Assembly: GCA_012519925.1 (NCBI GenBank)
Contig: JAAYPF010000019.1
Location: 33,410-97,409 of the forward strand
Length of the DNA stretch: 64,000 nucleotides
Source of the DNA: Clostridiaceae bacterium
GTDB taxonomy: Bacteria > Bacillota > Clostridia > Acetivibrionales > Acetivibrionaceae
Reading direction: 5' to 3'
The notes beneath the pieces were generated by a model. It worked only from the letters and a program-made list of their open reading frames with translations, was not told the origin of the DNA and searched no databases. Of the stretch, positions 28,590 to 38,843 are shown piece after piece (the stretch's first letter is position 1; every line of letters starts with the position of its first letter). Made by a program: the position numbers and the translations under genes.

Positions 28590-29015
28590 TTACGTTTTTT
28601 CTGCCTCAGTAGGTAATACTCTTACTTTTGAAACTTTACCTAATATACCATTAATAAAAGAACTACTTTCTTCACCGCTGTAACTTTTGGCCAATTCAAC
28701 AGCTTCATTTATAGATACGTTAAGCGGAATATCCCTTCTATAACACATCTCATATATACTAAGCCTTAAAATAGATAAATCAACCTTTGAAATTCTAGAA
28801 AGTTTCCATCCCTTTGAATACATTTCAATGTTTTTATCAATCTGTTCTACATTTTTGTATACGCCTTCCACAACATCAACAATATATTTTGTGTCATTTT
28901 CAGTAAGAGTCTCTTCTTCAAGGGTCTGCCTTATCTGCTCTTCCCTAGAATCCTTCTGGATCTCTAGTTGGTATACGAGTTTCATTGCAATTTCCCTGGC
29001 TGCCCTTCTTCCCAT
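28590..29015 (-). CDS. nusB: Transcription antitermination factor NusB
   Basis: 141 aa; RRAAREIAMKLVYQLEIQ...ILRLSIYEMCYRRDIPLNVSINEAVELAKSY...FINGILGKV. Confidence 0.96.
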   Translation of the reverse strand: MGRRAAREIAMKLVYQLEIQKDSREEQIRQTLEEETLTENDTKYIVDVVEGVYKNVEQIDKNIEMYSKGWKLSRISKVDLSILRLSIYEMCYRRDIPLNVSINEAVELAKSYSGEESSSFINGILGKVSKVRVLPTEAEKT

Positions 29016-29044
29016 TAACCTTGTACCTCCTAAATTAATCTCAT

Positions 29045-29275
29045 TTATCTATATGTACCTGGTGGTAATATTCTATCCAACAAATTTCTTAAATAGTCCT
29101 TGTCTTTTGAAATCTTTTTTCCAATATAATAACCTATTAATACACATAATGCAATAAATATCGTCTGAAAAAAGCCTGCAACAAGTGTACATATTGCAAA
29201 TAACAAACCAAATAAAGCACCGTTTATTTCACCAAAATGTGTTTTATAAAAATTGATTAACTTTTCCAAACTCAT
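29045..29275 (-). CDS. DUF2273 family small membrane protein
   Basis: 76 aa; GEINGALFGLLFAICTLVAGFFQTIFIALCVLIGYYIGKKI; adjacent to amaP. Confidence 0.85.
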   Translation of the reverse strand: MSLEKLINFYKTHFGEINGALFGLLFAICTLVAGFFQTIFIALCVLIGYYIGKKISKDKDYLRNLLDRILPPGTYR

Positions 29276-29286
29276 AATATGCTCTC

Positions 29287-29835
29287 CTATTCAACTCTAG
29301 ATTTGTATCCCGTATATACATTTTCAACGGATATTTTCACATCGGTAACATTAATACCAGAAGTTTCTTCAACTGCCTTTTTCACCTTGCTTTGAAGCTC
29401 CTCCGATAGAGTTGGAATATGAATATCGGCTAAAACAACCGCCTTTATATATATAGAAACATCTTCTCCAAATTTACTAACATAAGCCTTTGTTTCCTTT
29501 ATGCCATTAAGCTTCTTTGATGCCGACAAAGCTATATTTTCGATAGTATTTAAAGAGATTCTGATTTCTCCAATATTATTGGGTTTACAAATAGATTTTT
29601 TTTCTCGTTCACTTCTAACCCCTGAAAACAAAAATATTATACTCAGTGTAAAGAAAATCAATTCAACTATAAACATAAGAATATTTGAAGCTTTGTTCGG
29701 TAATACATTATCAATAATGTGCTTTGTTGTGCTTTCAAATATTCCATGGTTCAGAGTCATAGCCATTAACATCACAGACACTACTGTCAAACAAAAAGCA
29801 TAAATTGCCAAAATAGTTCTAAAGATAATATTCAT
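29287..29835 (-). CDS. amaP: Alkaline shock response membrane anchor protein AmaP
   Basis: 182 aa; two N-terminal TM helices, Asp23-like C-terminus; next to the DUF2273 gene. Confidence 0.85.
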   Translation of the reverse strand: MNIIFRTILAIYAFCLTVVSVMLMAMTLNHGIFESTTKHIIDNVLPNKASNILMFIVELIFFTLSIIFLFSGVRSEREKKSICKPNNIGEIRISLNTIENIALSASKKLNGIKETKAYVSKFGEDVSIYIKAVVLADIHIPTLSEELQSKVKKAVEETSGINVTDVKISVENVYTGYKSRVE

Positions 29836-30335
29836 AAGTCACCTCTTCACACTTTTCTTTTGTAATCAAAAAACCCTAATACTACAATTGTTTATTAAAA
29901 CCCAAACTTTTATACTTCCTTTTTGAATATGTATTAAAAATGTTAACTTATATAAATTTCTTCTATACTTCAACTATATTATATTTTATTTTTGGGAAAA
30001 AATAAACCCTATTGACAAAAGTATTATAGGAATTGTTTTTGAAGTACTTTATAAATCTTATTCTCCTCTAAAACATGAATCGCGAACCCAATAATTAAGG
30101 CTAATTCTGTCATTAGAGAAATAAATATTAATATTAAAAATAACCAAACCTCTATATTCTACCGGAACCATAGCATCAGTTTACATATTTATGGTAATGT
30201 ATGATATTATCATAACCCAACTTTTGTTACAACTCAATATTCTTTACTAAAAACACTCATATTTATTAACTGTTAATATTTATAACAAAATGGCCGATAA
30301 ATAAATATAATCAGCAAAAAAGGAAGGAGATAGCT

Positions 30336-33300
30336 ATGAAAAAAACAAATCTTAACATTCTACCATTCTTAGCAATTTGCTTTTCTGTATTTTTTCTCAT
30401 TTTACTCTTTACTACATTTAATCCAACCATATTATCGGCTTCCACTTTGACTGCTGAACGTGCCGATTACCATTCAGATACTCAGATTAATCTTAGATGG
30501 GTAATGACAGCTAATGCAGTGGAATACGAAATCTTTAGAAATGGAATTTCTATTGATATCATTAATGACGTAGACTTAGAAAGAAATTATCATGTTTATA
30601 TTGATACAAACTTAGTGCCTTCAACAACTTATCAATATTATATTGAAGCAAGAGATAGAAACAGCACAATAATATACACTTACCCCCTAGTTTCTATAGA
30701 TACAAGCCAAATAAAAAAACCTTCAATTGTAGCAGCATATCTTGACATTAACAGCAATGAAGTTTTTATCTCATGGAAAAACGAGTCCCTTGCAAGTACT
30801 AAAGCCCTTGTTTATAACCGTACAACATCCCTAGTAGTTGCACAAACAGCATTTGACGAATCATCAATATCCTTTAGTGACACTGCCCTAAATCTAGGTA
30901 CATCAAATGACTATTATTTAGTCCTAGAAGATGTGAACGGTAACCAATCTTTACCTTCAGAAAATATAAAAATTACTCCTATAGATCTACCTGAAATTCA
31001 TGCTTCAATCAAGTCTGGCGTTACAACAATAACTTGGAATAGAGTCCCCCATTTAAATGAATATGTACTTGAAAGATCAGAATATACCGATGACCAATGG
31101 CTAGAATGGAAAGTTATAAAAAGCAATTTGCGAGAAAACACTTTAAAAGTAACTGACCAAACAGGTAGCATTATTCAATTTAGATATAGGTTAAGAATAG
31201 ACACCGATAAATATAAAGGAGTTAGCAATATCTCAAACCCAATAAAGGTTTTGTCCCCTCCGACAGAATTAAATGTTCTATACCTTGAATCAGGAAAAAT
31301 CGAACTGAGCTGGTCGAATCCTGAAAATCCTGATTATACAATAAGAATTGAAAGGCGAAGCAATTCTGAACGATATATAACTATTGCTACTGTCGATAAA
31401 AATATAAATTCATATATAGACACCTATCAAATTAAAGATAACACTAGTTATAGCTACAGAATAACCGCTATTGATCCTTATGGAAATACTGCCTATTCGG
31501 AAATATCAGCATATTCGGGCATACCATTGTCTCCAAGAAACCTATCTGTCTATATTTATGAAAATAAAGTTGAATTAATCTGGGAAGATACTTCAAATAA
31601 CGAAAGCGGTTTTATAGTCGAAAGAAGGATTAATTTCGGTGATTATGTCGAAATTGCAGATCTCAACGAAAATACATGTTCTTATATTGATCATAATAGA
31701 TCTTATCTATCAAATTCAGATACATGTACATATAGAGTAATTTCATATAATGCCTCTGGCAAATCAAGAAATTATACAAATGATGTTATTGTATTGCCCT
31801 ATAGCCAAATACCTAACAACTTATATCCCCTAATCACAAACATTTCATCAACATCCTCCGGTCAAGTCGAATTAACTTGGATTTCCTCAACTTATCAAAC
31901 AATCATCGAAAGGAAAGAACCCTCTAAATCTAACTGGGAAATTATAGAAGCATTAGACCCTGGTATTTCTGAATTTACTGACGATAAATTACTTTCTAAT
32001 ACCGAATACAACTATAGAATAAGCTTCTTGCTAGATGATAATGTTTACCTTAGTAGTTCTTCTACTACGTTCACCTCAATCACTACAAATTCTAACTTGC
32101 CAAAAAACATCAAGATCAGCAGCGAAAATAGAAATACTATAAAAATATCTTGGAGTGTTTTAGAAAACTCATCAGACATTGTAATAATTGAAAGAAAAAC
32201 TGTTTTAGGTACATTTATTCAAGTTGATGAAGTAAAACATCCAAAAAATGTGTGGTATGATTACAATTCCAATTCAATAAATAACACATATAGAATAAAA
32301 ATCAGAAACGGCACAAACGAATCTATTTACTCACACGAATTATCTATTGATGATACAACTTTTTTTGATGATAGTCAAAAAAGCTTGTCCTTCGAACAAT
32401 TATCAAATTCGGAGATCCTCTTAAAATGGTCAGATAATTCAAATCGTAAATCAGGATATTATGTAGAAGTCAAAAAGGATAACTCATGGCAAAAACTTGC
32501 AGTATTAGAGTCCAATTCCACCTCATATAGAGTAAAAGGATTACTCTTAAATACTGAATACATTTTTAGAGTTTCGGCTTTTGATGAAAGATATAACATC
32601 GTGGAATCAAGCAATGAAATTAAAGCTACACTTACAAACTCAACACCATCATTAATTGATCCAGAAATTTCAACCCTTACAAATAAAATCGAAAATATAG
32701 AAGTAAGAATACTAACTTCAAACCATTTAGTGATTAAGTGGCCTAAAGCCACAAATAATGATATCGATTTTTATTTGATCTTGCAAGAAAATGCTCGTAA
32801 GGAGTTTGTTGAGATAGGTAAAGTCAAAAACGAAGAAAGATTCCTGATAAAACATTTGAATCCTAATACAATATATAGATTTAAAATTGTAGGCTATAAA
32901 GACAACTTTGAAATTTCATCTTCTGATATTGTAAGTGTATCAACCTTAAGAAAAGTAACTTTTGACGATATATACAATGTACCTTGGGCGCAAGAGGCAA
33001 TTGAAGCCTTAGCTAGCTGTAATATTATTAAAGGCAAATCCATATCATCAAATTTGTATGCACCTAATGATAATATAACCCGTGCCGAATTTGTGAATCT
33101 ACTTATTAAGTCTATGGATATTAAACAAACACCTTATGGAAGCTATAGTGATGTACAACCACAACATTGGTACTATGAAAGTGTTATGATAGCTACAAAT
33201 ATTGGACTTGTATCAGCTACTGAAAACAACTTTTTCAAACCAAATGAAGCTATTAACAGAGAAGAAATAGCTGTTTTAACCTCAAAAGCACTTAAACTTA

Positions 33301-33521
33301 TTGGAATTGCACCCGCTAATTATGATACCTCAATATTAAATAGCTTTAACGATAAAAATATAATAAGCAGCAATGCTCTAGATTCATTTGCCCTACTTTA
33401 CAACGAAGGCATTATAAATGGTGTAAGTAGTAGCCAAATGGCTCCAAACAACCTCACTACAAGAGCTGAAGTTGCTGTGATTATATGTAAACTTCTCGAA
33501 AAAATATGGCTAGCCATTTAG
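30336..33521 (+). CDS. S-layer-anchored surface protein: multiple fibronectin type III domains + three C-terminal SLH domains
   Basis: 1061 aa; signal peptide; repeated ...LSWSNPENPDYTIRIERRSNSERYITIATVDKNINSYIDT... fnIII units; C-terminal FDDIYNVPWAQEAIEALASCNIIKG..ITRAEFVNLLIKSM SLH motifs. Confidence 0.92.
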   Translation: MKKTNLNILPFLAICFSVFFLILLFTTFNPTILSASTLTAERADYHSDTQINLRWVMTANAVEYEIFRNGISIDIINDVDLERNYHVYIDTNLVPSTTYQYYIEARDRNSTIIYTYPLVSIDTSQIKKPSIVAAYLDINSNEVFISWKNESLASTKALVYNRTTSLVVAQTAFDESSISFSDTALNLGTSNDYYLVLEDVNGNQSLPSENIKITPIDLPEIHASIKSGVTTITWNRVPHLNEYVLERSEYTDDQWLEWKVIKSNLRENTLKVTDQTGSIIQFRYRLRIDTDKYKGVSNISNPIKVLSPPTELNVLYLESGKIELSWSNPENPDYTIRIERRSNSERYITIATVDKNINSYIDTYQIKDNTSYSYRITAIDPYGNTAYSEISAYSGIPLSPRNLSVYIYENKVELIWEDTSNNESGFIVERRINFGDYVEIADLNENTCSYIDHNRSYLSNSDTCTYRVISYNASGKSRNYTNDVIVLPYSQIPNNLYPLITNISSTSSGQVELTWISSTYQTIIERKEPSKSNWEIIEALDPGISEFTDDKLLSNTEYNYRISFLLDDNVYLSSSSTTFTSITTNSNLPKNIKISSENRNTIKISWSVLENSSDIVIIERKTVLGTFIQVDEVKHPKNVWYDYNSNSINNTYRIKIRNGTNESIYSHELSIDDTTFFDDSQKSLSFEQLSNSEILLKWSDNSNRKSGYYVEVKKDNSWQKLAVLESNSTSYRVKGLLLNTEYIFRVSAFDERYNIVESSNEIKATLTNSTPSLIDPEISTLTNKIENIEVRILTSNHLVIKWPKATNNDIDFYLILQENARKEFVEIGKVKNEERFLIKHLNPNTIYRFKIVGYKDNFEISSSDIVSVSTLRKVTFDDIYNVPWAQEAIEALASCNIIKGKSISSNLYAPNDNITRAEFVNLLIKSMDIKQTPYGSYSDVQPQHWYYESVMIATNIGLVSATENNFFKPNEAINREEIAVLTSKALKLIGIAPANYDTSILNSFNDKNIISSNALDSFALLYNEGIINGVSSSQMAPNNLTTRAEVAVIICKLLEKIWLAI

Positions 33522-33643
33522 ATTCATTTAACTTGCAACTTAGTTTTGAATTTCCTTTTAAGCAACTCCAACAACACCTAAACAAGCAAACTGACCATAA
33601 ATATGCTTTTTTCATATGAATGCTTTTTAATTATTTAATTTTA

Positions 33644-33687
33644 ATAGATGAAATTTCTCGGTTATAAACTGAGAAATTTTATCTATT
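33644..33687 (+). terminator. Terminator after the SLH gene
   Basis: ATAGATgAAATTTCTC ggttataaact GAGAAATTTtATCTAT. Confidence 0.7.
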
Positions 33688-33803
33688 AACAAATCAGCAC
33701 CCTACAAAAAACTCCACTTTCTGTTTTGGTCTTAGCCCTTCAAAAAGTGGAAGACTAATAATTTTATACAAAATTATCCAGAATTATTTTTATATATAAT
33801 ACT

Positions 33804-34229
33804 TCATTTCACCCTCGAAGTATCATCAGCAATCTCTCGTTTAGTATCTTTCTCTATATTCACACCTTGAACATGAATATTTATCTCAATCACATCAAGT
33901 CCGGTCATTGTCTCCACAGCGTTTTTAACTTTCTCCTGTATATCCCAGGAAACATCCGGAATCCTGCACCCATATTCAACTATAATATATAAATCTATGG
34001 CCGCCTCTTTTTCTCCAACCTCAACTTTTACTCCCTTTGATAAATTCTTACGTCCAAGGATTTCTGCAATTCCGCCGGCAATTCCACCACTCATTCCTGC
34101 AACACCGGGGACATCCATAGCAGCAACTCCCGCAATTATGGCAACTACTTCTTCAGATATTTTAACGTTTCCAATCTCTATGTTATTCCCTTGGACATTT
34201 TCTTCCATCGGATTTCCTCCTCGCTGCAT
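33804..34229 (-). CDS. Asp23/Gls24 family envelope stress protein
   Basis: 141 aa; GNVKISEEVVAIIAGVAAMDVPGVAGMSGG...GVKVEVGEKEAAIDLYIIVEYGCRIPDVSWDIQEKVKNAVETMTGLDVIEINIHVQGV. Confidence 0.95.
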   Translation of the reverse strand: MQRGGNPMEENVQGNNIEIGNVKISEEVVAIIAGVAAMDVPGVAGMSGGIAGGIAEILGRKNLSKGVKVEVGEKEAAIDLYIIVEYGCRIPDVSWDIQEKVKNAVETMTGLDVIEINIHVQGVNIEKDTKREIADDTSRVK

Positions 34230-34346
34230 CTTATAAAGCTTGATACACAGATATTATACCATTACAAGTAATTGATATCAACAAATTATGTATATTGACT
34301 ACAACATCTTTTGCTATATCATTGTACTATTTATGAAACATGTTTG

Positions 34347-34967
34347 TCAAAAAGTTGGTCTTACATAAACATTACTTATTTCAGTATTTGCCTGCCTCGA
34401 TGCAATATCTGCAATCTGTGTTGCTTCAATATCAGATAAGGTTTGTGCTTTTACAACTATGTCAAGACTTCCATCGTCAGCAATAAAAACCACTACATCA
34501 CTATATCCTTTTTCTTTAATCAGTGTTTCTATAGCCATCTCTTTTTCAGACTTATCAATTAATGCTAAAATTTTCTCATTAGCTTGGGATTTAAGCTCTT
34601 TGCTTGCATTAGGATCCTTCGAAATATTTTCAAGCTCATCTTTATTCTTACCTCTTGTCTTATCCTTATCCATCTTTGCCTGTGCGAAAAATTCATTAGC
34701 CTGTTTTGAGGCCTGAACAGTCTTATTCTTATCATCTTTTTTATTATCTTTCTTGTCGGAATCTTCAGTTTTCTCTGCAACCTCACCGTCAAACAAAGCA
34801 CTGTTATCTACATAAACTGCTTCACCAAGTCTCGGAACATCACTATCTGCTATTTCACTTACTAATATACTGCTTTTTTTGTAGCTGTATTGTAAATACC
34901 CTGCTATGACTATCATAAGAACTAGTGACAAAACTACAATTTGCTTTCTTTTAAAAACCATCATCAA
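34347..34967 (-). CDS. spoIIIAH: Stage III sporulation protein AH
   Basis: 206 aa; N-terminal TM, C-terminal YscJ-like KGYSDVVVFIADDGSLDIVVKAQTLSDIEATQIADIASR; last gene of the spoIIIA operon. Confidence 0.94.
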   Translation of the reverse strand: MMMVFKRKQIVVLSLVLMIVIAGYLQYSYKKSSILVSEIADSDVPRLGEAVYVDNSALFDGEVAEKTEDSDKKDNKKDDKNKTVQASKQANEFFAQAKMDKDKTRGKNKDELENISKDPNASKELKSQANEKILALIDKSEKEMAIETLIKEKGYSDVVVFIADDGSLDIVVKAQTLSDIEATQIADIASRQANTEISNVYVRPTF

Positions 34968-35054
34968 AAATCCCCCTTAATTTTTTCAGTTTTTTATAAT
35001 ATATATTGCAAATTTGTCTTATTTATATCTATTTTTCTAAATTTTGTTCAACTT

Positions 35055-35702
35055 TCACCCTCCCTTTCTTTCAAAAACCTGAATTTTATGTATAGGTATA
35101 TTAAGAAGAACTTTTACTGCATTAACTAAAGACTCTTTTACCAGTGTGTCACTAGCACCATCGGCTACTACCACCACCCCTTTAACCTCCGGCATAAGTT
35201 CTTTAAGAATTATTGGCTTTTGTACGCCGTTCCCGCTATCTTCATAAGCAATCTGACTTTCATAGGAACTTTGATCAATTTTTCTTGTTCCCCCATTGCT
35301 GTCCTTTTCATCCGTCAGTTCATCATTTTTCTTTATATCCGAATAAGGAACAATTTCTCTACCCGAGGAGTAGGTTACCAATACATCAACTTTTCCTGCC
35401 CCATTTATTTGTGAAAGTATATGCTCTATATTTTTCTCTATTTCAGTCCTTTCAGTATTTACACCTACTACAGAAACGTCTTTCACATCCTCAACCGTTT
35501 TGTTGTCAACACTCTTTCCGGTATTATCATTTTTGGGCTTATCCTTTTCCCCAAAGAGTGTACTACCGGCAATAATGATAATAACGCCGATAATTATTAG
35601 AATTATTAGGTTTTCACCCATTTTATTGTTCTTTTCACTCTTAAGCAGCTTTTTAAAATATTCCATTAGTTTTTTGATCTTATCCATTTTATCCTCCCCC
35701 AA
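35055..35702 (-). CDS. spoIIIAG: Stage III sporulation protein AG
   Basis: 215 aa; ILSQINGAGKVDVLVTYSSGREIVP...LMPEVKGVVVVADGASD. Confidence 0.94.
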   Translation of the reverse strand: MGEDKMDKIKKLMEYFKKLLKSEKNNKMGENLIILIIIGVIIIIAGSTLFGEKDKPKNDNTGKSVDNKTVEDVKDVSVVGVNTERTEIEKNIEHILSQINGAGKVDVLVTYSSGREIVPYSDIKKNDELTDEKDSNGGTRKIDQSSYESQIAYEDSGNGVQKPIILKELMPEVKGVVVVADGASDTLVKESLVNAVKVLLNIPIHKIQVFERKGG

Positions 35703-35757
35703 TTTTTCTAAGGTGATTTTAAAAACCCCAGTCTTTACTTGAAAAGGTAGTATTAAA

Positions 35758-36390
35758 TTACATCCTTATAGACATCACTATGTTTTCCTTTTGTATACTT
35801 AGTACGTTTTCAATTTTACTTTCGATCTGTTGCTTTAGCTCTTTATCAATTTCAACCTCGTATTCTTCTTCACTCTCCTGTCTTTTTTCTTTGCCCACTA
35901 TGACTTTATCTATACCTTTAACAGGCGTAATACTTTTCGTTTTTTCCTCAGCTTCCCCAAGCTTCAATTCAAGATAAACCTTCCTAACTTCCCCAAAGCT
36001 TTCATCCGTATAATCATCGTTTATAATCACATCAGCCTTTACCTCAAGTACTCCCTCTATGTCTGTTACCAATCCTTCAAGTTGGCTTATAATTTTATTT
36101 GTATATACATTGGTAATCTGTCTTGTTTGCTCCTCTTTCATCGCTTGACTCCTTACCATAATCTCCCTTTTATCAATAAAATTACTACTTGAAATCTGAT
36201 ATTCTTCAAGATTTATTCCCTTTTGAAACAGCCCTAACACCGGATTTATCAATGCAATAACAAGGATGATACCCGATACTAAATTTATCATTTTTTTCAT
36301 CCTGCCCGAGGGTAAAAGCATTTCCAAAAGTACAATTAAAATTACAAGAGTTACAATATTTAAACACCAGTCTTTTAAAAACTCAATCAT
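35758..36390 (-). CDS. spoIIIAF: Stage III sporulation protein AF
   Basis: 210 aa; FLKDWCLNIVTLVILIVLLEMLLPSGRMKKMINLVSGIILVIALINPVL. Confidence 0.95.
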   Translation of the reverse strand: MIEFLKDWCLNIVTLVILIVLLEMLLPSGRMKKMINLVSGIILVIALINPVLGLFQKGINLEEYQISSSNFIDKREIMVRSQAMKEEQTRQITNVYTNKIISQLEGLVTDIEGVLEVKADVIINDDYTDESFGEVRKVYLELKLGEAEEKTKSITPVKGIDKVIVGKEKRQESEEEYEVEIDKELKQQIESKIENVLSIQKENIVMSIRM

Positions 36391-36394
36391 TTTA

Positions 36395-37609
36395 TCACCT
36401 CATCATAGCACTTAAATTGCTCGCAGTAATCAAAGTTGTCACCGTTATTAGAAACATAAAAGCCACTGAAGCTACTATTCCGAGAATATAAGTCATCGAA
36501 CCCGATACCTCTCCAATACATTTTACAATCCTATTTTCCGCCACAGGTTCTAGAAAAACACATGCTAGCTTGTACAAAGCTATAATAGCTAACATCTTTA
36601 AAATTGGAATAAGACTTATTGACACTATTCCAAGCATAATTGCAACTCCCACTGCATTTTTTATAAGCAGTGTACATCCTACAACAGCATCGGCAGCATC
36701 GGCAAGATATTTTCCAGCGACAGGTATAAATGCACTTATAGCAAATTTGGCGGTTTTACTTGTCACACCATCAACCACTGCTCCTAGAGATCCTTGAAGA
36801 GATACTACTGCAACAAATAATGTAAGAATTAGACCTAAAGACCATGTGGTGATGTTTTTCAAAAAAGCCGCAAGCCTCGCAACCTGCACTTTATCCGAAA
36901 CATTATTGACTATGGATATTACTGTTGAAAGTATTATGAGCGGAACAAAAACGGTTTTAATTATTGTGGCTGTAAATTGCACGATCATTATTAGTACAGG
37001 CTGTAAAACTCCTCCTGAAGTAATATTGCCCCCTGAAATCAATAAGGTTATAAGTACAGGTATAGAGATGTACATGAAATTCACCATAGCATCAATTATT
37101 TCAACACCTGCCTTAAGTGCACTATTAAAGCTAACCATCAATACAGAAACCAAAACAATATAGCACACATAGAAAGCAAGTTCTCCTACGCTTTTACTCA
37201 TAAAAGATGACTGAAGGTTCTTAAGAACTGCACAAATTATTACTAAAACTACTAGTTTAATCAGTATATCAATATTTGAATATACCTCTTTAAACAAAAA
37301 CATTAAAACTCTGTTAAAAATACTTGCAATATCGAACTTAAATTCTCCCTTAGCAACGTCCTTTATCAGGTTTTCCGGATCATAATCGGGCAATATTTCA
37401 TAGAATTCTTCATTCATTGTTTTTTTTAGTTTGTCTTCAATAGAATTAATTTCTTGGGATTGTGCCTGTTCTTCTATTATTTCATGCTCAGTAATCTCTC
37501 TAGAGCTTATTTGTATGGGAAATGAAATACACAATATTAATAACGATATATATATGACTATTATTTTCTTCACAGTGTAAATATGTAGTCTTTTGTTCTC
37601 TCTAATCAT
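36395..37609 (-). CDS. spoIIIAE: Stage III sporulation protein AE
   Basis: 404 aa multi-TM; GSLGAVVDGVTSKTAKFAISAFIPVAGKYLADAADAVVGCTLLIKNAVG. Confidence 0.96.
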   Translation of the reverse strand: MIRENKRLHIYTVKKIIVIYISLLILCISFPIQISSREITEHEIIEEQAQSQEINSIEDKLKKTMNEEFYEILPDYDPENLIKDVAKGEFKFDIASIFNRVLMFLFKEVYSNIDILIKLVVLVIICAVLKNLQSSFMSKSVGELAFYVCYIVLVSVLMVSFNSALKAGVEIIDAMVNFMYISIPVLITLLISGGNITSGGVLQPVLIMIVQFTATIIKTVFVPLIILSTVISIVNNVSDKVQVARLAAFLKNITTWSLGLILTLFVAVVSLQGSLGAVVDGVTSKTAKFAISAFIPVAGKYLADAADAVVGCTLLIKNAVGVAIMLGIVSISLIPILKMLAIIALYKLACVFLEPVAENRIVKCIGEVSGSMTYILGIVASVAFMFLITVTTLITASNLSAMMR

Positions 37610-37642
37610 TTTATCCCCGTCCGTTCACACTTTTTGATTGCC

Positions 37643-38038
37643 TTATGGCATAATTCTTATAATCAAATCCAATAATGATGTTATTATCGGAACCGCTAAC
37701 ACAACAATAAACACTTTCCCTGCCAACTCAACTTTAGAAGCAATTGCACCTTCGCCTGCGTCCTTGCACACCTCTGCTCCAAATTCTGCAATATATGCTA
37801 TTCCAACAATTTTAAGCAGTGTTGAAATATATATAGTATCTATATTTACTTTTTGAGCATAGCTGTTTAAAAGCTCTATTACAGCGGTTACCTTGCCCAA
37901 GATCATAGCAAACACTATTATCCCTGCTGCAATACTTATCTGTATTGCAATCTCAGGTCTCTGCCCTTTAATAACTGCTATAATTACTGTTGCTATAATT
38001 GCCAATCCAATTATCTGAAGTATATCCATTGTAACCAT
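37643..38038 (-). CDS. spoIIIAD: Stage III sporulation protein AD
   Basis: 131 aa multi-TM in operon order; IDTIYISTLLKIVGIAYIAEFGAEVCKDAGEGAIASKVELAGK. Confidence 0.96.
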   Translation of the reverse strand: MVTMDILQIIGLAIIATVIIAVIKGQRPEIAIQISIAAGIIVFAMILGKVTAVIELLNSYAQKVNIDTIYISTLLKIVGIAYIAEFGAEVCKDAGEGAIASKVELAGKVFIVVLAVPIITSLLDLIIRIMP

Positions 38039-38045
38039 CCTTAAT

Positions 38046-38246
38046 TTAAAACTGAAACAACGCCTTTACAGTATCAAATAAATTTACTATTTCCTTCACT
38101 ATCATCATAAGTACAACTATTAGTCCCGCAAGTGTTGTCATCATTGCCTGCTCATCTCTTCCCGACTTGTTAAGCAGAGCATTTAATACTGAAACCAGTA
38201 TTCCTATAGCTGCTATCTTAAAAATCAATTCAATATCCATAAGCAT
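38046..38246 (-). CDS. spoIIIAC: Stage III sporulation protein AC
   Basis: 66 aa; IELIFKIAAIGILVSVLNALLNKSGRDEQAMMTTLAGLIVVLMM. Confidence 0.95.
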   Translation of the reverse strand: MLMDIELIFKIAAIGILVSVLNALLNKSGRDEQAMMTTLAGLIVVLMMIVKEIVNLFDTVKALFQF

Positions 38247-38324
38247 TATTTCCCCTCTTGTTTTTTAGGTGATTTTATAAGAACTTTTCTGTACAAGTTA
38301 TATATATTCAGAGAAACTTTCTAT

Positions 38325-38840
38325 TTAGAACAATAAAATAATTATTGCCAAACCACCTAACACTCCAAGATTCTTAAACATGCTTTCATTCTTGTCTTTC
38401 AACTCTTCGGCCTTTTGTTCCTGAATTTTCAACTGACTTACAGTAAGACGAATATTTTTTATCTGTCCCTCTAAATCAGAGCTTCCAAGCATTTTACCGA
38501 AGGAAATAATTATACTCCTGTCTTCAGTATTTAAATTTGTCTTGGTGATATTCTCCTCAACAGCCTTTGTCCAAGCTTCACAAGCACAAAATCCCTCTTC
38601 AAGGTTTTTGACCGTTGCTTCAAAGAAAATACCTACACTACTATCTGTGCAACTGCATACTTTTAGAAAGGCCTCTTCTAAAATATTTGATAAAAAACTT
38701 ATTTCATTTTCAAATATCTGAAGTAATGTTTGAAAAACCTTAAGTTCTTCCGGTCTTTTAGCATAAGTCTTTGCATGAGAATATCCTAAGAGACTACAGG
38801 ATACTAGAACAATCAAGCTACCTACAATTTTTAACAGCAT
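38325..38840 (-). CDS. spoIIIAB: Stage III sporulation protein AB
   Basis: 171 aa; SLLGYSHAKTYAKRPEELKVFQTLLQIFENEISF. Confidence 0.94.
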   Translation of the reverse strand: MLLKIVGSLIVLVSCSLLGYSHAKTYAKRPEELKVFQTLLQIFENEISFLSNILEEAFLKVCSCTDSSVGIFFEATVKNLEEGFCACEAWTKAVEENITKTNLNTEDRSIIISFGKMLGSSDLEGQIKNIRLTVSQLKIQEQKAEELKDKNESMFKNLGVLGGLAIIILLF

Positions 38841-38843
38841 AGC

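Noticed and set aside
34565-34909. Alternative-frame ORFs over spoIIIAH (34565..34801 -, 34706..34909 +)
   Set aside because: Overlap a well-supported spoIIIAH reading frame; no family resemblance or RBS.
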